Assembly: GCF_006539825.1 (NCBI RefSeq)
Contig: NZ_BJNT01000016.1
Location: forward strand, 1 to 64,000
DNA from: Corynebacterium variabile
GTDB taxonomy: Bacteria; Actinomycetota; Actinomycetes; Mycobacteriales; Mycobacteriaceae
Reading direction: 5' to 3'
Length of the DNA stretch: 64,000 bases
Part shown: positions 56,291 through 64,000 of the stretch, piece after piece
Layout of the letters: each line of letters begins with the position of its first letter
Position numbering within the stretch: the stretch's first letter is position 1
Notes under the pieces: model-generated
What the model was told of the DNA's origin: nothing
The model's database searches: none
Seen by the model: only the letters and a program-made list of their open reading frames with translations
Program-made: the position numbers and the translations under genes

Positions 56291-57472
56291 ATGAGAACGA
56301 CAGGCCTGCAGGTCTCCGGCTACTCCTTCCTGCTTCGGAGGATGGAGCTCGCGCTGGTCACCGGCGACCCGCGGATGGCACACGATCCGCTGCGCACCCA
56401 ACGACGCGCCGTGGGGGTCGGCGTGCTGCTCGCCCTGCTCGTCGCCGGCGGGATGCTGCTGGTCGCGATGCTGCGTCCGGCGCCCTCGGTAGGGGACGCC
56501 GCCCTGGTCACCGATGAATCCGGGGCACTGCACGTGCGGCTCGGGGAGTCCTTCCACCCGGTGACGAATGTGGCCTCGGCACGACTGCTGCTGGGGTCGG
56601 CGGAATCGCCGTCGAAGACCACCGCATCGAACCTGGCCGAGTTCGAGACCGGCCCGCCCGTCGGCATTCCGGACGCACCGGGACTTGTCCCGGTCACCGG
56701 CGGCGACGCCGATGAGTGGGCGTTGTGCGGTCCGACGGTTGTGGCGGCGTCCTCGCTGGAGGACGCGGGGCCGCAGGTCCTGGAGGCACCGTCGGGGTAC
56801 TGGCTGGTCGTCGAGGGGGAGCGGATGCTCATTCCGGACGCCGGGACCACCGTCGCCCGGGCGCTCGGGACGGTACCGGTGCAGGTCGATAATGAGGTGG
56901 TGACGGTGCTGCGGCGTGGGCCGGACGTGACACTGCCTGCTGGTCGGTCCGGGCTGGACGCGCCCTTCGATGCGCAGGGGACGCTGGTGACCGCAGGCGA
57001 GCGGGCCTTCCTCGTCGCCGACGGTGGGTTGGCCGAGGTCACGGGGACGCGCCGGGCGGTCGCGGAGGCTCTGGCGGGTGCGCCGGTGGTCTCCGACCTG
57101 GGGACCGTCCTGGAGATGCCGGGAGCGACGGCGCTGGACCGGGTGCCGGTGGAGGCGTCACTCCGTGAGATCGGTGGGGTGTGTGCGGGGTCGGTGCTGG
57201 TGGAGGCGCCGGAGCAGAAGTCGGGAAAGGAGCCGGCCGGACATTATGCGGGTCCGCGGGGAACCGCTGCCGTGGTGACTGAGCGGGGCTTGGCCCTGGT
57301 CAGTGAATCCGGGGTGCGGTACGCGGTGCCCTCGCCGGAGGAGCTCGCTGCACTGGGGGTTCTGGAGGACGGCGAGCTGCCGGTCCAGGTGCCGTGGCGG
57401 GTGATTGAGCCGCTGCCGGACGGTGGGGAACTGTCCGTCGAGCGGGCCCGGCGGACCGTCGAGGTGGGGTGA
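56291..57472 (+). CDS. eccB: type VII secretion protein EccB (ESX-4 type)
   Basis: EccB is a core membrane component of the ESX secretion machine. The 393-residue product starts at ATG 56291, with GGGGAG 6 bases upstream. Family marks are the N-terminal RTTGLQVSGYSFLLRRMELA and LVTGDPRM, the single membrane helix GVLLALLVAGGMLLVAML and a large extracytoplasmic domain. It has two Cys (WALCGPTVV and GGVCAGSV) that may form the conserved disulfide. An earlier in-frame ATG (56273) is less likely. Confidence 0.93.
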   Translation: MRTTGLQVSGYSFLLRRMELALVTGDPRMAHDPLRTQRRAVGVGVLLALLVAGGMLLVAMLRPAPSVGDAALVTDESGALHVRLGESFHPVTNVASARLLLGSAESPSKTTASNLAEFETGPPVGIPDAPGLVPVTGGDADEWALCGPTVVAASSLEDAGPQVLEAPSGYWLVVEGERMLIPDAGTTVARALGTVPVQVDNEVVTVLRRGPDVTLPAGRSGLDAPFDAQGTLVTAGERAFLVADGGLAEVTGTRRAVAEALAGAPVVSDLGTVLEMPGATALDRVPVEASLREIGGVCAGSVLVEAPEQKSGKEPAGHYAGPRGTAAVVTERGLALVSESGVRYAVPSPEELAALGVLEDGELPVQVPWRVIEPLPDGGELSVERARRTVEVG

Positions 57473-57620
57473 CAACGGGGGACGCCCGGCGGATACCTGA
57501 GGTCGATATCAATGGACCTGGCCTCGGAGGATGATTCTGATGGCTGACAAGCAGGCGCTGCTGGAGGAGAATCCACAGCAGGGAGGACGGCTCCAGGGGT
57601 GACCCGACTCCATGCAGCTA

Positions 57621-57682
57621 CCAGTACCGGGAGGCGGAAGTCAGGTACCTGATCTCCGCTTCCCCGTACTGGTAGCGACAGT
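57621..57682. repeat. dispersed intergenic palindromic repeat R1, copy 3
   Basis: The palindrome 57621-57672 has arms starting CCAGTACCGGGAGGCGGAAG and ending CCCCGTACTGG around TCAGGTACCTGA, followed by TAGCGACAGTGA. Some arm positions are mismatched, so it is more diverged than copy 2. It lies between the convergent eccB and small peptide genes. Confidence 0.85.
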
Positions 57683-57697
57683 GACGCAGACCGCGGC

Positions 57698-57814
57698 TTA
57701 GATGCTGCCGGTGACGGAGCCTACGACCTGGTTGAGCGCGTGGGACACGCCGGAGATGCCGGTGGTGAGGATGGAGCCGATGGTGTGGATGATGGTGGTA
57801 ATGGCGTCGATCAT
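57698..57814 (-). CDS. 38-residue hydrophobic peptide, possible secreted/membrane-active peptide
   Basis: ATG 57814 has a consensus AGGAGG with a 6-base spacer, among the best ribosome-binding sites in the window. The peptide begins MIDAITTIIHTIGSILTTGI and ends VVGSVTGSI, with no Lys or Arg and one Asp. Its Ile/Val/Leu/Gly/Thr/Ser pattern at three- to four-residue spacing suggests an amphipathic helix. Small hydrophobic peptides of this size in corynebacteria include cell-wall channel peptides (PorA type). It lies inside an ESX-4 locus, but whether it is an ESX substrate is unknown. Frames upstream up to 57958 lack a start signal. Confidence 0.65.
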   Translation of the reverse strand: MIDAITTIIHTIGSILTTGISGVSHALNQVVGSVTGSI

Positions 57815-57954
57815 GAAGTGCCTCCTGTAAGGCGTCGTGTGAATGAACGGCAGCGGGTCCGCTGCACTGGAAAATGAGGTTACGAGCCGTTCCCGCCAGT
57901 TCATCGGGGTACGCCTGCAGGGACCGTGGGAGCTCTGTGGCAGTCCCCGGGCAT

Positions 57955-59052
57955 TCACCCGCGAGGACGCCGAGTCACCGTCACGCCGAGTGCCCCGACC
58001 AGCACCAGGGACGTCAGAGCGAGTGGAACCCGCAGTTCAAGCCGCTCATCCGGGGCTGCCGCCAGGTCAACCCCGTCAATCCAGGGCGACTCCCGGACGC
58101 CGGCCACCGGCTCACCGTCCATCACCGAGGCGACTGCCGCCGCCGGGTCCACCACCGGTACCCCGCCTGACCGGGCGGTGGAGACCAGCACCGACCGCAC
58201 CTGCGCCGCCGACATCTCCGGGCGGACCTGCCAGACCAGCGCCGCCGCCGCAGAGACCACCGGAGCGGCGAAACTGGTGCCCGCGAACGGGTCCGGATCA
58301 CCCACGACGGTCACCTCACCGGCAGGGGTACGCAACACCGTCGAGACCGGACCACCCGGCGCGACCAGGTCCACCCACACCCCGGGCACCGAGTAGTCGG
58401 CCACCACCCGGCCACGACCCAGATCGCCCAGTTGGGACGCCTCGGGGATACGGGCGTCCACCCCGCCGACCGTCAGGACGCCGGGCAGCGAGGCAGGGAA
58501 CGGGGTCTGCCCCTCGGCACACTGTCCGGAGTTGCCCGCCGCGGCGACGATGAGCAGCCCGGCGTCCTCCGCATCGGCGACCGCCCGTCGCAGCTCGACA
58601 GTGTCCTGGCAGGCCACGAGCGACATGTTCACGATCTTCACCTCGGGGTGCTCACGGGCATGTGTGACGGCACGTTCCAGGGCGTCGACCAGCCCGGCGA
58701 CGGTGCCCGCACCACGGTCGGTCTCCTGGCGGTGGGAGACCACGGTCGCATCGGGTGCCACGCTGCGCAGAACTCCCGCGACCGCCGTGCCATGCAGGAC
58801 GCAGTGGTCCAGATCCTCCTCCCGACCGGGCACGACCCCGGGTGAGGACGCCCCGGTGTCCACCAGGGCGATCCCCACTCCGGCACCGGTGGCGACGTCA
58901 TGGGGCAGCGTCACATCCACCGGCAGTGCCTCACCGGGCTCGGGGACCCCGCACTGTTCGCGGTGTTCCTGTGCTGAGACCACCGGCATGCCCACCAGCA
59001 ACAGAACCGCAGCACACACCACCGCCGACGCGTGCCCCGCCAGGTACCTCAC
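57955..59052 (-). CDS. mycP: mycosin subtilisin-like protease of the ESX-4 system
   Basis: Mycosins are membrane-anchored subtilases required for ESX function. The 365-residue protein has an N-terminal signal (ASAVVCAAVLLLVGMPVVSA), a catalytic triad in ALVDTGAS (Asp, near 62), LHGTAVAG (His, near 86) and AGTSFAAPVVSA (Ser, near 260), and a C-terminal helix (ALTSLVLVGALGVTVTRRPRG). GTG 59052 overlaps the eccD stop. The C-terminal end lies 140 bases from the small peptide's start. It is divergent from eccC and convergent with eccB, as in mycobacterial ESX-4. Confidence 0.94.
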   Translation of the reverse strand: MRYLAGHASAVVCAAVLLLVGMPVVSAQEHREQCGVPEPGEALPVDVTLPHDVATGAGVGIALVDTGASSPGVVPGREEDLDHCVLHGTAVAGVLRSVAPDATVVSHRQETDRGAGTVAGLVDALERAVTHAREHPEVKIVNMSLVACQDTVELRRAVADAEDAGLLIVAAAGNSGQCAEGQTPFPASLPGVLTVGGVDARIPEASQLGDLGRGRVVADYSVPGVWVDLVAPGGPVSTVLRTPAGEVTVVGDPDPFAGTSFAAPVVSAAAALVWQVRPEMSAAQVRSVLVSTARSGGVPVVDPAAAVASVMDGEPVAGVRESPWIDGVDLAAAPDERLELRVPLALTSLVLVGALGVTVTRRPRG

Positions 59053-60314
59053 CCGATGCCCCTGACCAGGTCGAAGACACCGGTGGTGGCGATGAAAAGA
59101 GGCACGGCGACAGCGAAGGCGACGGTCTCCAGGATGTCGATCACCCGGCCGGCAAGCGGCGAGGTCACCTTCACCGCGGGCAGGATCACCGGCAGCAGGG
59201 CCACCGCCGGCCACGGGGACGCGCAGTGCACCAACGTCCACACGGCGACGATGACTGCGGTGACAGTGACCGCCACCGCGTGGACCGGACGGCAGCCGCG
59301 GGCCGAGAGTCCGGTCACCGCAACGGTCAGACAGGCGGCCACGGTGACCCACCCGGGCGCGGACCCCGGTGGGATGAGCTGGACCACGCCAGCGCTGATG
59401 ACTGTGCAACAGGCGATGACCAGGGCGGCGTGAACCTGCCGGGCCCGGTCGACGGCAGCGTTCCTGGCGTCGGTGGAGTCGGTGGAGTTGGCGGCTCTCT
59501 CGCCTGCTGACCTGGCGTCCTGCTTCCGCAGCCGGTCCGTCGCGGCGAACAGGCCGGTCGCAGGGATCCTCGGCAGCGGCACCCCGGCCAGTCCCAGGGC
59601 GGTCTGCCCTGCGATGACCAGGCCGGTCATCCCCACCAGCACCGTCAGCCCGGGCCAGAAGTTCAGCGCCGCTGCCACCGCGAGGACTACCGTGACCACC
59701 CGTTCGGGTCCCGGCCGCCACACCGCGCAGGCGGCGAGGACGCAGCCGGTCAGTACATTGACCTGCACTCCGGCACTGAAGGCGAGCAGGGCAGCCAGGG
59801 CGGTATACCGCTTCCCGTGCAGACTCGCCGCAGCCGCCGCCACTGCGAGGACCAGGGTGAGCACGGAGCACAGCAGTGCCGCCGTACCGGCCGGATCCCC
59901 GGTGCCGTCGAGCACATCGCGTGCACGGTCGCTGATCTCCAGCGGGTGCCACAGCGGCGCTCCGGGGCTGAACGGAGGCAGGACAAGGGTGGCAGCCGCG
60001 GCGAGGAAGGACGCGACCCACACCGACGGATTGGTCGGGAGATCCCCGCTGAGCAGCCCGACGGTGTCGGTCGGTGGGGCAGGGACCGTGGCGCGCGCCA
60101 GGGTGAGACGTTCCCCGGGGCGCACCCCGGCCTCATCGAGCCCGTGCTCGGGGCGTAGGACCCCGGCGGGTCCGCTGAGCTGCCAGTGTTCGCCGGGCGC
60201 GGCGTCCACCAGATGGGGCAGGAGTTCAGTGACCGGGACGGTCCCGGACACGGTGGCGTCGAGGACGCGCCCGCGTCCCCGGTCGTCGACGACGGTGATA
60301 CTGACGGCGATCAC
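59049..60314 (-). CDS. eccD: type VII secretion integral membrane protein EccD
   Basis: EccD provides the transmembrane channel vestibule. The 421-residue protein has an N-terminal ubiquitin-like YukD domain (SITVVDDRGRGRVLDATVSG, EHGLDEAGVRPGERLTLARA) and about 10-11 membrane segments, such as VWVASFLAAAATLVLPPFSP and VIVAVWTLVHCASPWPAVAL. GTG 60314 has GGGGGA eight bases upstream. The stop overlaps the mycP start (GTGA). It is divergent from eccC with a 189-base gap. Confidence 0.93.
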   Translation of the reverse strand: MIAVSITVVDDRGRGRVLDATVSGTVPVTELLPHLVDAAPGEHWQLSGPAGVLRPEHGLDEAGVRPGERLTLARATVPAPPTDTVGLLSGDLPTNPSVWVASFLAAAATLVLPPFSPGAPLWHPLEISDRARDVLDGTGDPAGTAALLCSVLTLVLAVAAAAASLHGKRYTALAALLAFSAGVQVNVLTGCVLAACAVWRPGPERVVTVVLAVAAALNFWPGLTVLVGMTGLVIAGQTALGLAGVPLPRIPATGLFAATDRLRKQDARSAGERAANSTDSTDARNAAVDRARQVHAALVIACCTVISAGVVQLIPPGSAPGWVTVAACLTVAVTGLSARGCRPVHAVAVTVTAVIVAVWTLVHCASPWPAVALLPVILPAVKVTSPLAGRVIDILETVAFAVAVPLFIATTGVFDLVRGIG

Positions 60315-60503
60315 TGGTGGATTCCCCCTGGTGAATGATGCTGTGACAGGTGCCGCGACCCCCGGTGGTACGGCATGTGACGGCAACTTTAGGCGATAAA
60401 CATTCCGCGCGCAGCGGGATTACGGTATCGTCACCGAACACAGGCGTAAGCCAGAGATTATGTTGTCGGGGGTCCGGTGCCACAGGGGGCGCGGGCAGGG
60501 TCG

Positions 60504-63500
60504 ATGACGGGGACTTTTCATCTGAGGGGACAGCCGGTGCAGACGCAACCACCACCATCACTGCCGAAGAACAGACAGCCGTTCCTGCGGCTCCTCATGC
60601 CCGCGGTCATGCTCGTCGCCGTGCTCGGCATGGTCGCCGCGATGATGCTCTCGGGGATGGCCCGCAGCCCCATGACCTTCATTTTTCCCCTGATGATGGT
60701 CGGCTCCATGGTCATGATGTTCCAGCCCGGAGGTCAGGACGTCGACGAGATCCGGCGCAGTTACCACCGCCATCTCGACGCGCTGACCGACGGCGTCCGC
60801 CGGGCCCGGAACACCCAGCGGGAGGACACCGAACGCCGCCACCCCCACCCGCAGGCACTGTGGACACGCGCGGTCGAGGGGGTGGACGGGCAGGACGTCG
60901 AACCGGGTGTCGTCCGTCTCGGTACCGCTGTCCAGGCCCCCGATGACCCGCTCGACATCCCGGTCGACGTGCCCCCGGAGGACCTGGAGCCGGTGTGCGC
61001 GATGAGCCTGCGTGACCTGGCGACCCGCCACGCCACCCTGGACGCCCCGGTGGCGGTGGACCTGCGGCAGTTCCCGGTCGTCGCGGTGACCGGACCAGGG
61101 GCGTCCGACCAGGTCAGGGCGATGCAGGGGGCACTGGTCCTGCAGGATCCGGGCGTGGTGGGCATCGACGGACCGCATGACCGGTGGCTACCGCATGACG
61201 GCGCACTGCGGATCAGCTTCCGCTACAGCGCGGAGGTCGAGTCACCGGCGCCGCAGGCCGCCGCACCCGCGCGCTGCACCGTCGTCGCTGACCCGGACGA
61301 CGCCGCCGAGGAGACCGCCCGGACCCGCGGCCTGCTGCTCCACTCCGACGGGGAGGTGCTGTCGGCCTGGACTGTCGACGGCTGGCGTCCCTTCGCCACC
61401 GCCGACCGCCTCAGTGACGTCGAACTTGCCGCCCTGTGCCGCGCCCGCTGCACCCGGCGCAGTGAGACCTCCCTGCTCGACCTGCCCGGCGGCGACCTGC
61501 GTGCTCCGATCGGCCGGGCGGGGCAGTCGCCGGTGTACCTCGACATCAGGGAGTCCGCCAAGGGCGGCATCGGCCCGCACGGACTGTGCATCGGCGCGAC
61601 CGGATCGGGAAAATCCGAGTTACTCAAGGCCGTGGTCACCAGCTTCGCCCACCACCACAGTGCCGGGGAACTCAACTTCGTCCTCGTCGACTTCAAGGGC
61701 GGAGCCGCCTTCGCCGGTCTGGAACGCCTGCCGCACACCGCCGCGGTGATCACGAACCTGTCGGATGAAGCGGTGCTCGTCGACCGGATGCAGGACGCCC
61801 TGCTCGGCGAGATGCACCGCCGCCAGGAGACGCTGCGTGCCGCGGGCCTGTCCACCGCCACGGAGTACAACCGCCGGCACCCCGGTGAGATGCCCTCCCT
61901 GTTCATCGTGGTGGATGAGTTCTCCGAACTCCTGCATGCCCGTCCGGAGTTCGCCGACGTCTTCGCCGCAGTCGGACGACTCGGCCGGTCCCTCGGCCTG
62001 CACCTGCTGCTCGCCAGTCAGCGACTGGAGGAAGGGCGACTGCGCGGCCTGGAATCACACCTCAGCTACCGGATCGCCCTGCGGACCTTCTCCGCCGCCG
62101 AGTCCCGCGCACTCATCGGCTCGACCGCCGCCCACGACCTGCCGGCCACTCCCGGTGCCGCGATCCTCGCCGAGGCCGGTGGCGCAGGTCAGGTGCGGTT
62201 CCAGTCGGCCTATGTCTCCGGACCCGAGGTGCCGGCCGACCGGCGCATCATCCGCGAACTGGGGGTGGAACCAGAGGCCACCGGTACGACCATGGATCTC
62301 GTCGTCGACCGGCTGGCCGGGCCGAACCTCCGCCCGATCTGGCTGGATCCGCTGCCCACCGAGCTGCCGGCAAGCCGACTGCTCGGGGACCACGCCACCG
62401 GGGAATCCACCCCGCTGTGCGTCCCCGTCGCCCTGGAGGACCTGCCCTTCGACGGTGAACAACGTCGCCTCGACATCGACCTGCGTCGCAGGCACTGGGC
62501 CGTCGTCGGCTCACCGGGCACCGGCAAGACCACCCTGCTCCGCACCCTCACCGTCGGACTCGCACTGACCAGTCCCTCGGTGGCGGTCTACGTTCTCGAC
62601 CCCGGCGGCTCCCTGGCCTCCCTGGCGCGCTTACCGCAGGTCGCCGCGGTCGTCGGCGCCGACCGGGTCGACCGGCTGCTCGACGAGCTGGAGCAGGACG
62701 CTCCGGCCGGTGTCGCCCACCGCGTCCTGCTCATCGACGGGGTGGACGCCCTGGGTGAGAGCGACCGTCGGCTCGCCACCCTGGTGGCCGGGGGACTGGA
62801 GCGTGGCGTCCACGTGGTCGTCACCGCGCTGCGCTGGACTTTCCGGCCCAGTCTGCGTGACCTGCTCACCGGGACCGTCGAACTGAAGATGACGCCCACG
62901 GACTCCACCTTCCGCGATGCCCAGCGCAGCCTGCCCGACGTGCCGGGCCGCGGCGTCTCCCCTGCGGGACGCCACATCCAGACCGCCCGTTCCGACGAGG
63001 AGGCTGTCGAGCATGCCCGGCGGGTCAGCGTGGCCCGCAACGAACCGGACCTGCACATGAAGCTGCTGCCCGAGCAGATCTCCTACTCCGCGGCCGGTGT
63101 GGCAGAGCCCGGCAAGGTCATCCTCGGTGTCGGTGGCCCCACCCTCGGTGCCGTGACCTGGGACCCGGCGTCCTCCCCACATCTCACTGTCGTCGGTCAG
63201 GCACGGTCCGGGGTGACGACCACGTTGCGCACCCTCATCGCCGGGCTCACCGATCCCGTTGCGTGGGAGCAGGGGAGTGTGGAACTGCTCGTCGCCGACG
63301 GGCGCCGCGGGTTGCTCGGCGTGCCGGGCTACCGCTCCCCGGCGTCTTTCACCGAAGAACTGACCCGCTGGGAGGGGGTGCTGCGCGAGAGGATCCCGGA
63401 CGACGTCACCTCGCTGAGCCCGCAGATGCTGCGCGACCGCAGCTGGTGGACTGGACCGGACCTCGTGGTCGTCGTCGACGACCTCGACCATTCCACCGAC

Positions 63501-63830
63501 CTCACCGCGGCACTCGACATCCTGGTCCCGCTGCTGCCCCATGCCGCGGACATCGGTCTTCACCTGGTCACCGCCCGGCGTAGTGCGGTGATGGGGCGCA
63601 GCACCTACACGCCACTGCTCCAGGGCGTGCGCGACAGTACCGCCTGGGTCCTGCTCTCGGCACCGCGGGAAGACGGCCCGGTCGCCGGCCAGGTGTTGCG
63701 TCCCACCGCGCCGGGCCGTGGCGTCCTCGTCGTCGGGGACGCCGTGGAACTGCAGGTCGCCGTGGTGGATGAACCGACAGAGGTTGAGACCGAGGTTGAG
63801 ACCGAGGACACGACAGGGGAGAAACAGTGA
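60504..63830 (+). CDS. eccC: type VII secretion AAA/FtsK-SpoIIIE ATPase EccC (three ATPase domains)
   Basis: EccC is the motor of ESX secretion. The 1108-residue protein combines EccCa and EccCb in one chain: two N-terminal membrane helices (LMPAVMLVAVLGMVAAMMLS and TFIFPLMMVGSMVMM), then three ATPase domains. P-loops are GATGSGKSE (near 362), GSPGTGKTT (near 668) and GQARSGVTT (near 897). The last lacks the Walker-A Lys, so it is degenerate. Walker-B-type LFIVVDEFSELL follows the first. ATG 60504 was chosen as family-like; GTG 60477 is an alternative. Its stop overlaps the next gene. Confidence 0.95.
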   Translation: MTGTFHLRGQPVQTQPPPSLPKNRQPFLRLLMPAVMLVAVLGMVAAMMLSGMARSPMTFIFPLMMVGSMVMMFQPGGQDVDEIRRSYHRHLDALTDGVRRARNTQREDTERRHPHPQALWTRAVEGVDGQDVEPGVVRLGTAVQAPDDPLDIPVDVPPEDLEPVCAMSLRDLATRHATLDAPVAVDLRQFPVVAVTGPGASDQVRAMQGALVLQDPGVVGIDGPHDRWLPHDGALRISFRYSAEVESPAPQAAAPARCTVVADPDDAAEETARTRGLLLHSDGEVLSAWTVDGWRPFATADRLSDVELAALCRARCTRRSETSLLDLPGGDLRAPIGRAGQSPVYLDIRESAKGGIGPHGLCIGATGSGKSELLKAVVTSFAHHHSAGELNFVLVDFKGGAAFAGLERLPHTAAVITNLSDEAVLVDRMQDALLGEMHRRQETLRAAGLSTATEYNRRHPGEMPSLFIVVDEFSELLHARPEFADVFAAVGRLGRSLGLHLLLASQRLEEGRLRGLESHLSYRIALRTFSAAESRALIGSTAAHDLPATPGAAILAEAGGAGQVRFQSAYVSGPEVPADRRIIRELGVEPEATGTTMDLVVDRLAGPNLRPIWLDPLPTELPASRLLGDHATGESTPLCVPVALEDLPFDGEQRRLDIDLRRRHWAVVGSPGTGKTTLLRTLTVGLALTSPSVAVYVLDPGGSLASLARLPQVAAVVGADRVDRLLDELEQDAPAGVAHRVLLIDGVDALGESDRRLATLVAGGLERGVHVVVTALRWTFRPSLRDLLTGTVELKMTPTDSTFRDAQRSLPDVPGRGVSPAGRHIQTARSDEEAVEHARRVSVARNEPDLHMKLLPEQISYSAAGVAEPGKVILGVGGPTLGAVTWDPASSPHLTVVGQARSGVTTTLRTLIAGLTDPVAWEQGSVELLVADGRRGLLGVPGYRSPASFTEELTRWEGVLRERIPDDVTSLSPQMLRDRSWWTGPDLVVVVDDLDHSTDLTAALDILVPLLPHAADIGLHLVTARRSAVMGRSTYTPLLQGVRDSTAWVLLSAPREDGPVAGQVLRPTAPGRGVLVVGDAVELQVAVVDEPTEVETEVETEDTTGEKQ

Positions 63831-64000
63831 ACGCGACAGGAATGACCGTGCAGGCGGTGTCTCTGGTGGAGTCCGGCGTCCTCGTCAACGGGTGGACAGT
63901 GACCGACCTGCTCAGCGGGTTCAGTGTCCGGTGCGACGCGCCGGGTGAAGGCGACGGAGTGCGGTGGCGAGGGTCCGCGGTGCCGCTGGAGAGGCTCGAG
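63827..64000 (+). CDS. start of a probable type VII secretion-associated protein, truncated by the window edge
   Basis: GTG 63827 overlaps the eccC stop (GTGA) and follows GGGGAG by 4 bases. The first 58 codons are open to the end of the window and begin MNATGMTVQAVSLVESGVLV. In mycobacterial ESX-4 the gene after eccC4 is the Rv3446c-type secretion-associated protein, before esxU and esxT. By synteny this is the same gene, but the visible part is too short to confirm a family. Confidence 0.6.
   Translation, partial: MNATGMTVQAVSLVESGVLVNGWTVTDLLSGFSVRCDAPGEGDGVRWRGSAVPLERLE

Noticed and set aside
57541..57603. A possible 20-residue frame (MADKQALLEENPQQGGRLQG) after eccB
   Set aside because: GGAGG stands 9 bases upstream, but the frame is too short, lies in the 3' region of eccB next to repeat R1, and has no supporting composition. 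I cannot support it.

Overview
The window reads as chromosomal DNA of a high-GC actinobacterium, almost certainly a Corynebacterium. Four things point there: the spc ribosomal-protein operon starts at rpsH with non-ribosomal genes directly upstream; the alpha operon (infA-rpsM-rpsK-rpsD-rpoA-rplQ-truA) is followed by an ESX-4-type secretion locus; S4 is the zinc-free type; and many genes carry a TAnnnT box only 6-8 bases before the start codon, the signature of leaderless transcripts. Nearly every gene is an ordinary single-copy chromosomal type. I see no tRNA, rRNA, prophage, insertion sequence or CRISPR array.

Region 1 (1-12.4 kb): two small genes, then a minus-strand nitrite/nitrate assimilation block. 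It holds a HemD-like winged-helix regulator, a CysG-type siroheme synthase, nitrite reductase NirD and NirB, a very long assimilatory nitrate reductase fused to a diflavin reductase, and a divergent NarK/NasA transporter. NirBD needs siroheme, which explains the cysG and hemD-like neighbours. Region 2 (12.5-14.3 kb): a small hypothetical gene and two tandem paralogous membrane proteins.

Region 3 (14.3-39 kb): a molybdenum island. It contains moaA; the respiratory nitrate reductase narGHJI with narK; a Mog-like gene; mobA; molybdate uptake modAB (no modC); moeA; a LysR regulator; a formate/nitrite channel; a second moeA and mobA; moaD; moaC-mog-moaE-moeZ; and fdhD, an FdhF-like molybdo-oxidoreductase and a DUF6457 protein. 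Together these import molybdate, build and insert molybdopterin cofactor, and supply at least three Mo enzymes (NarG, the assimilatory nitrate reductase, FdhF-like). A conserved element of about 111 bp with an inverted-repeat core lies upstream of both moaA and mobA/modA.

Region 4 (39-42.5 kb): a DtxR-boxed metal/heme-binding lipoprotein, a nucleosidase and purF. Region 5 (42.5-54.3 kb): rpsH-rplF-rplR-rpsE-rpmD-rplO, secY-adk-map, infA, then rpsM-rpsK-rpsD-rpoA-rplQ, a membrane protein and truA.

Region 6 (54.4-64 kb): an Acr3/BASS-type transporter, then ESX-4 genes: a membrane-anchored protein, eccB, a 38-residue hydrophobic peptide, mycP, eccD, eccC and the start of the next gene, in the arrangement seen in mycobacterial ESX-4. 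Two families of intergenic palindromic repeats (three copies each) and a strand-symmetric excess of GGACGCC/GGCGTCC run through the whole window.
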